Assembly: GCA_021730825.1 (NCBI GenBank)
Contig: JAKFYO010000176.1
Span: 1 to 9,491 of the forward strand
Direction of reading: 5' to 3'
DNA from: Hyphomicrobiales bacterium
Lineage (GTDB): Bacteria; Pseudomonadota; Alphaproteobacteria; Rhizobiales; Xanthobacteraceae
Length of the DNA stretch: 9,491 nt
Part shown: positions 5,473-9,491 of the stretch, piece after piece
Layout of the letters: each line of letters begins with the position of its first letter
How positions within the stretch are numbered: position 1 is the first letter of the stretch
Made by a program: the position numbers and the translations under genes
Notes under the pieces: generated by a model
Seen by the model: the letters and a program-made list of their open reading frames with translations, nothing else
Told to the model about the DNA's origin: nothing
Databases searched by the model: none

Positions 5473-7463
5473 GCGCCGCGCAATATCAGAAACGCACTTC
5501 TTCTGCTGCACGCGCGGCGGCGCCGCAATCGCCGCTGATCGAAATCACGAACGTCACCAAACATTACCAGCAGGGTACGACCACCGTCCGCGCACTCGAT
5601 GGCGTTTCGCTCACCATCGAAGCGGGAGAATTCGTCGCGATCATGGGCCAGTCCGGTTCCGGCAAGTCGACACTGATGAACATCATCGGCTGTCTCGACC
5701 GGCCTTCGGGCGGCGAGTATCGCGTCACCGGCATCGATGTCGCGACCCTCACCTCGGATGAACTCGCCGCACTTCGTTGCCGCACGTTCGGCTTCGTGTT
5801 TCAGCGCTTCAACCTTATGGCCGGAATCACCGCGGCGGAGAACGTGGAGATTCCAGCAGCCTATGCCGGACGCCCGAAGAACGAGCGCGTGAAACGCGCG
5901 AAGGAACTGCTTGCGCGTCTGGGTTTGGGCGAGCGTACGGATCATCGCCCGACCGAACTCTCCGGCGGGCAGCAGCAGCGCGTCTCGATCGCACGCGCGT
6001 TGATGAACGAAGCGCCAGTCATTCTCGCGGACGAGCCGACCGGCGCACTCGACAGCCGCTCCGGCGAAGAGGTGCTGGCGCTTCTGAAAGAACTGCACGC
6101 CGAAGGCCGCACCGTCATTCTGATCACGCACAACCCGGAAATCGCGGAGCATACGCATCGCGTGATCAACATTGCCGACGGTCTCATCAAGTCCGACGAA
6201 CGCATCGTAAAAGACAAGAAAGCCGCCGCACCGGATTTCAAACTCGATCTCACCACGCGCAACCGCTGGCTGCCCGATCTCGTCGAAGCGACCAAGATGG
6301 CGCTGCATTCGATGAGGGTGAACCTCTTCCGTACCGCGCTGACCCTGCTCGGCGTCGTGATCGGTGTCGCCGCGGTTGTCGCGATGCTCGCGATTGGCGA
6401 CGGCTCGAAACAACAAGTGCTGGAACGCATCTCCGCGATGGGCACGAACTTATTGGTCGTGAGGCCGGGCGCTGCGCGCGTCCGGGTCGCGGGCGATAAC
6501 GCAACGCTGGTCGAAGAAGATGCGAGGGCAATCGCGCAGCTTCCGGGAGTAACAGCTGTCTCGGCGGAACGCGCGACGCGCGTCACGGTGCGCTACGGCA
6601 ACATCGATTATTCGACGCTGATACAAGGCGCCTGGCCCGGCTATGCGATCGCGCGCGACTGGGCGATGGCCGAAGGCAGCTTCATTTCCGAAGACGACGT
6701 GAAAGGCTATGCGCCCGTCGTCGTGCTCGGCCAGACAGTCGCGAATACACTTTTTCCCGACGGAACGAGTCCGGTCGGAAAATACTTGCTGGTTCGCAAC
6801 GTACCGTTCGAGATCGCAGGCGTGCTCAGCACACGCGGCGCGACGCCCTGGGGCACGGATCAGGACGACATCGTGATCATGCCGCTTTCGACCGGATACA
6901 TGCGTATCTTCGGGCGGCGGTTTCTCAATTCGGTAACGGTGCTTGTCGCCGACTCGAACGAGATCACCGAAACGCAAACGGCGATCGAGAAACTCGTCAC
7001 CGAGCGGCACCGCGGCGTCACCGATTTCACGATCCGCAATACGGCTTCGATTCTGGAGGCGGCTATCGCAACGCAGGAAACGCTGACGCTGCTGCTCGCT
7101 TCGGTCGCCGCTATTTCGTTGCTGGTCGGCGGCATCGGCGTCATGAACATCATGCTGGTTTCCGTCACCGAGCGGACGCGCGAGATCGGGGTGCGCATGG
7201 CGACCGGCGCGCGCATGGGCAACATCCTGTTGCAATTCAATACCGAGGCGCTCGTGGTCTGCGGCATCGGCGGCCTTGCCGGTGTTGCAATCGGCATCTC
7301 GGTCGCGCTGATCGTGCAGAGTTTCGGTGTGGCGATCCTGCTCTCGCCGCTGCCTGCGATTCTCGCGTTCTCCTGCGCATTCCTCACGGGCTTGCTGTTC
7401 GGCTATCTGCCGGCGCGGAAAGCCGCGCAGATGGACCCCGTGGTGGCGCTTTCCTACGAGTAG
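5469..7463 (+). CDS. macB: MacB-like ABC transporter, ATPase fused to permease
   Basis: A 664-residue type VII ABC transporter, close to the roughly 650 residues of E. coli MacB. The N-terminal nucleotide-binding domain has Walker A GQSGSGKST (60-68), Q-loop Gln112, signature LSGGQ (164-168), Walker B VILADE (184-189) and the switch His221. A first membrane helix at about 287-309 is followed by a large periplasmic domain (about 310-535). Three more helices lie at about 538-563, 593-616 and 622-646, and the protein ends DPVVALSYE, the usual MacB-type ending. The motif GIGVMNIMLVSVTERTREIG (555-574) is a hallmark of the family. All ATPase residues are intact. MacB moves substrates from the periplasm through MacA and a TolC channel using cytoplasmic ATP hydrolysis; no channel gene is in the window. 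An unusual extra of about 20 residues at the N-terminus (rich in Ala and Ser) precedes the ATPase fold. Confidence 0.95.
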   Translation: MSAAQYQKRTSSAARAAAPQSPLIEITNVTKHYQQGTTTVRALDGVSLTIEAGEFVAIMGQSGSGKSTLMNIIGCLDRPSGGEYRVTGIDVATLTSDELAALRCRTFGFVFQRFNLMAGITAAENVEIPAAYAGRPKNERVKRAKELLARLGLGERTDHRPTELSGGQQQRVSIARALMNEAPVILADEPTGALDSRSGEEVLALLKELHAEGRTVILITHNPEIAEHTHRVINIADGLIKSDERIVKDKKAAAPDFKLDLTTRNRWLPDLVEATKMALHSMRVNLFRTALTLLGVVIGVAAVVAMLAIGDGSKQQVLERISAMGTNLLVVRPGAARVRVAGDNATLVEEDARAIAQLPGVTAVSAERATRVTVRYGNIDYSTLIQGAWPGYAIARDWAMAEGSFISEDDVKGYAPVVVLGQTVANTLFPDGTSPVGKYLLVRNVPFEIAGVLSTRGATPWGTDQDDIVIMPLSTGYMRIFGRRFLNSVTVLVADSNEITETQTAIEKLVTERHRGVTDFTIRNTASILEAAIATQETLTLLLASVAAISLLVGGIGVMNIMLVSVTERTREIGVRMATGARMGNILLQFNTEALVVCGIGGLAGVAIGISVALIVQSFGVAILLSPLPAILAFSCAFLTGLLFGYLPARKAAQMDPVVALSYE

Positions 7464-7493
7464 CTTGCCTTCGCCGCCCTGCCTCCCTAGGGT
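7464..7493 (+). promoter_or_regulatory. Candidate promoter for glyQ
   Basis: CTTGCC (7464-7469) resembles the alphaproteobacterial -35 hexamer CTTGAC at five of six positions. Seventeen bases later comes CTAGGG (7487-7492), which keeps only the CTA of CTATAT. It lies directly after the macB stop. The GC-rich -10 makes it weak, and readthrough from macB is an alternative. Confidence 0.25.
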
Positions 7494-7494
7494 C

Positions 7495-7517
7495 GCGCCG
7501 ATTTTCGAGACCGGCGC
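7495..7517 (+). other. Hairpin touching the glyQ start region
   Basis: GCGCCG (7495-7500) and CGGCGC (7512-7517) form a perfect six-pair stem with an 11-base loop, ending 3 bases before the glyQ ATG. The only Shine-Dalgarno-like bases, GAGA (7507-7510), sit in the loop. There is no T run, so it is not a terminator. It could modulate translation initiation. Confidence 0.35.
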
Positions 7518-7520
7518 AAA

Positions 7521-8450
7521 ATGTCCGACAAGAACGATCCGCTTTCGCCCGCCCGCTCTTTTCAGGGCCTGATCCTCGCGCTCCAGAATTTCTGGGCGAA
7601 GCAGGGCTGCGTGATCCTGCAGCCCTATGACATGGAAATGGGCGCGGGCACCTTTCATCCGGCGACCACGCTGCGTGCGCTCGGGCCGAAGCCGTGGAAC
7701 GTCGCTTACGTGCAGCCGTCGCGCCGCCCGAAAGACGGCCGCTATGGCGAGAACCCGAACCGGCTCCAGCATTATTATCAGTATCAGGTGATCCTGAAGC
7801 CCTCGCCGCCGAACTTGCAGGAGCTTTACCTGCAATCACTGACCGCGATCGGCATCGATGCGAAGGTTCACGACATTCGCTTTGCCGAAGACGACTGGGA
7901 AAGCCCGACGCTCGGCGCGTGGGGTCTCGGCTGGGAATGCTGGTGCGACGGCATGGAAGTTTCGCAGTTCACATATTTCCAGCAGGTCGCGGGCTTCGAG
8001 TGCGCGCCGGTGTCGGGCGAGCTGACTTACGGGCTTGAGCGTTTAGCTATGTATGTGCAGGGCGTCGAGAACGTCTACGACCTCAACTTCAACGGGCTAG
8101 ATGGCAATAAGAAAGTGACTTACGGCGACGTGTTCCTGCAAGCCGAGAAGGAATACTCGAAACATAATTTCGAGCTTGCCGACACCGCGATGCTGTTCGA
8201 GCAATTCAAGATGGCGGAAAGCGCCTGTACCAAATATCTCGAAGCGGGCTGGAAAGACGGCAAACAGGAAGAACATCTGATGGCGCTGCCGGCCTACGAT
8301 CAGTGCATCAAGGCGAGCCATGTCTTTAATCTCTTGGATGCGCGCGGTGTGATCTCGGTCACCGAGCGGCAGAGCTACATCCTGCGCGTGCGCGAACTTG
8401 CGAAAGCCTGCGGCGCCGCGTGGCTCAAAACCGCAGGAGGCCGCGCATGA
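7521..8450 (+). CDS. glyQ: Glycyl-tRNA synthetase alpha subunit
   Basis: GlyQ is the catalytic subunit of the bacterial heterotetrameric (alpha2beta2) glycyl-tRNA synthetase, which activates glycine with ATP and charges tRNA(Gly) in the cytoplasm. The 309-residue length compares with 303 in E. coli. Highly conserved blocks are present: [20 protein letters not shown] (24-43), [19 protein letters not shown] (63-81), [16 protein letters not shown] (126-141) and [10 protein letters not shown] (169-178), which is class II motif 3. Arg68, Arg69 and Arg174 lie in ATP-site motifs. No frameshift is seen. The ribosome binding site is weak and partly structured. The stop overlaps the next gene's ATG, so translation of the downstream hydrolase is probably coupled. 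The beta subunit follows 597 bases later. Confidence 0.97.
   Translation: MSDKNDPLSPARSFQGLILALQNFWAKQGCVILQPYDMEMGAGTFHPATTLRALGPKPWNVAYVQPSRRPKDGRYGENPNRLQHYYQYQVILKPSPPNLQELYLQSLTAIGIDAKVHDIRFAEDDWESPTLGAWGLGWECWCDGMEVSQFTYFQQVAGFECAPVSGELTYGLERLAMYVQGVENVYDLNFNGLDGNKKVTYGDVFLQAEKEYSKHNFELADTAMLFEQFKMAESACTKYLEAGWKDGKQEEHLMALPAYDQCIKASHVFNLLDARGVISVTERQSYILRVRELAKACGAAWLKTAGGRA
8435..8440 (+). promoter_or_regulatory. Strong ribosome binding site for the cysteine hydrolase
   Basis: A perfect AGGAGG sits 6 bases before ATG 8447, inside the end of glyQ. It is the best Shine-Dalgarno in the window. The frame is open further upstream (to 8420), but this site selects ATG 8447. Confidence 0.8.
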
Positions 8451-9046
8451 ACGCACCGAAAACTTTGATGCAGATGTCCGGCGCGCCGCTCGAGCCGGGA
8501 AAATTCTCGGAAAGCGCAGTCATCATCATCGACGCGCAGAATGAATATGTGAACGGCAAGCTGCCGCTTTCCGGCATTGGTCCTGCGCTCGAGAATATCG
8601 CGATCCTTCTGAAAGCCGCGCGCGCAGCTGGCGCGCCGATCATTCACGTACAGCACAAGGGCCGCGCAGGTGGATTATTCGATCCGGGCGCGGATACGTT
8701 CAAGCTCGCACCGCAAGCCATGAATGAAAGCGGCGAAGCGATTGTCGAAAAGCCGCTGCCGAACGCGTTTGCGCAGACCAACTTGCAGGATTTACTCACG
8801 AAGACCGGAAAGAAATCGCTGATCGTCGCGGGCTTCCAGACTCATATGTGCATATCCTCCACTGTGCGCGCGGCACTCGATCTCGGCTACCGCACTACGG
8901 TGGTGTCGGATGCCGCGGCAACGCGCGATCTGCCCGACCCGACCGGCGGGCCGGCATTCGCCGCCGACACGTTGCATCGCGCGGCGCTTGCGGGACTTGC
9001 CGATCGTTTTGCGATTGTCGCGAAGCTCGCAGAGCTGAAAGCCTGA
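8447..9046 (+). CDS. Isochorismatase-like cysteine hydrolase
   Basis: This 199-residue protein belongs to the isochorismatase-like hydrolase superfamily, whose members include nicotinamidases, carbamoylases and other amidases. The Asp-Lys-Cys catalytic triad is visible: Asp29 in [10 protein letters not shown], Lys102 in VEKPLPNAF and Cys135 in [15 protein letters not shown]. The segment VAGFQTHMC carries the usual approach to the nucleophile. HVQHKG (67-72) and [10 protein letters not shown] (152-161) are also typical. The fold is cytoplasmic with no signal peptide. It overlaps glyQ by 4 bases and ends 1 base before glyS, so it is part of the same operon. The substrate is unknown. A true isochorismatase role is not supported, because no siderophore or phenazine genes are nearby. 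Confidence 0.9.
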   Translation: MNAPKTLMQMSGAPLEPGKFSESAVIIIDAQNEYVNGKLPLSGIGPALENIAILLKAARAAGAPIIHVQHKGRAGGLFDPGADTFKLAPQAMNESGEAIVEKPLPNAFAQTNLQDLLTKTGKKSLIVAGFQTHMCISSTVRAALDLGYRTTVVSDAAATRDLPDPTGGPAFAADTLHRAALAGLADRFAIVAKLAELKA

Positions 9047-9047
9047 G

Positions 9048-9491
9048 ATGCCCGATCTTCTCTTAGAGCTTTTCTCCGAGGAAATTCCCGCCCGCATGCA
9101 GCGGCAGGCGGCGGACAACCTGAAAAAGCTCGTCACCGACGCGCTGGTGAACGGCGGGCTCGTCTATGAAGGCGCGAAGGCTTTCGTGACCCCGCGCCGC
9201 CTCGCGCTTTCCATTCACGGCCTGCCTTTGAGACAGCCGGACCTCAAAGAAGAAAAGAAAGGTCCGCGCGTCGGCGCGCCAGATGGCGCGATCCAGGGCT
9301 TCCTGAAAGGCGCCGGTCTCAAGTCGATCTCGGAAGCGACAATCCAGAACGACAAAAAGGGCGACTTCTATATCGCGATCACCGAGAAGAAGGGCCGCGC
9401 GACACAAGAAGTCATCGCGGAGCTGATCCCCTCCATCGTGCGCTCGTTCCCGTGGCCCAAGTCGATGCGCTGGGGTGAAGGCAATCTCATC
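9048..9491 (+). CDS. glyS: Glycyl-tRNA synthetase beta subunit, N-terminal part (cut by the right edge)
   Basis: The first 148 codons of GlyS, in frame to the last base of the window. The full protein in related bacteria is around 700 residues, so about one fifth is present. The opening [14 protein letters not shown] (4-17) and the segments VTPRRLAL (47-54), KGPRVGAP (71-78) and WPKSMRWG (136-143) are hallmarks of the family. The beta subunit helps bind tRNA(Gly) and is required for aminoacylation by GlyQ. The ATG is 1 base after the hydrolase stop and its Shine-Dalgarno is weak, so coupled translation is likely. Confidence 0.96.
   Translation, partial: MPDLLLELFSEEIPARMQRQAADNLKKLVTDALVNGGLVYEGAKAFVTPRRLALSIHGLPLRQPDLKEEKKGPRVGAPDGAIQGFLKGAGLKSISEATIQNDKKGDFYIAITEKKGRATQEVIAELIPSIVRSFPWPKSMRWGEGNLI

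Noticed and set aside
5139..6416. 425-codon open frame on the minus strand across the macA/macB junction
   Set aside because: It is antisense to two well-conserved genes with intact motifs, and its composition (rich in Arg, His, Asp, Glu) is what GC-rich antisense frames give. No recognisable motif or ribosome binding site was seen.
7485..7492. CCCTAGGG palindrome after macB
   Set aside because: An eight-base palindrome with no partner copy and no conserved context is expected by chance. The bases are better explained as part of the weak promoter candidate.
6450..7835. 461-codon open frame on the minus strand across the macB end and glyQ start
   Set aside because: It crosses two real genes and the gap between them, and its Arg/His/Asp-rich composition is typical of antisense frames. 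It has no domain I recognise.
8420..8446. Longer hydrolase start upstream of ATG 8447
   Set aside because: The extra residues would overlap glyQ further, and the perfect AGGAGG at 8435-8440 points to ATG 8447.

Overview
The window looks like chromosomal DNA from an alphaproteobacterium, most likely of the order Hyphomicrobiales (Rhizobiales). This is judged from GC-rich codon usage, from recognisable protein families, and from a familiar gene neighbourhood: polyprenyl diphosphate synthase, DUF2007 protein, TrmN6-like methyltransferase, S49 peptidase, glyQ, glyS. The genus cannot be named from the sequence alone. Coding density is very high and no stretch over 140 bases lacks a gene. I see no tRNA or rRNA gene, IS element, integrase or CRISPR array.

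Left part (1-1253). On the minus strand lies ispB, the long-chain polyprenyl diphosphate synthase that makes the ubiquinone side chain. All catalytic motifs are intact, but its last 20 residues do not resemble the family tail and the protein ends early. A second minus-strand reading frame of unknown function begins inside this odd tail and runs off the left edge. A 139-base divergent gap separates ispB from the plus-strand genes. It holds a plausible ispB promoter and a terminator-like hairpin with a T7 run just before the next ribosome binding site.

Middle (1254-7463). Seven plus-strand genes are packed with gaps of 0-24 bases or a 4-base overlap: a membrane-anchored GT2 glycosyltransferase, a DUF2007 protein, a TrmN6-like N6-adenine methyltransferase, an S49 (SppA-type) peptidase, a 60-residue single-pass membrane protein, and a MacA/MacB pair. 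MacA and MacB would form the periplasmic adaptor and the ABC-transporter part of a tripartite export pump. No outer-membrane TolC partner is encoded here.

Right part (7464-9491). After a 57-base gap with a possible promoter and a hairpin touching the start region come glyQ (glycyl-tRNA synthetase alpha chain), an isochorismatase-like cysteine hydrolase, and the start of glyS (beta chain), cut by the window edge. The hydrolase overlaps glyQ by 4 bases and lies 1 base before glyS, so the three are probably co-transcribed.

Most of the window is housekeeping or ordinary accessory content. The points most worth a second look are the replaced ispB tail with its overlapping unknown frame, the hydrolase inside the glyQ-glyS operon, and the two leader hairpins. 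I found no convincing sign of a wholly new multi-gene system.
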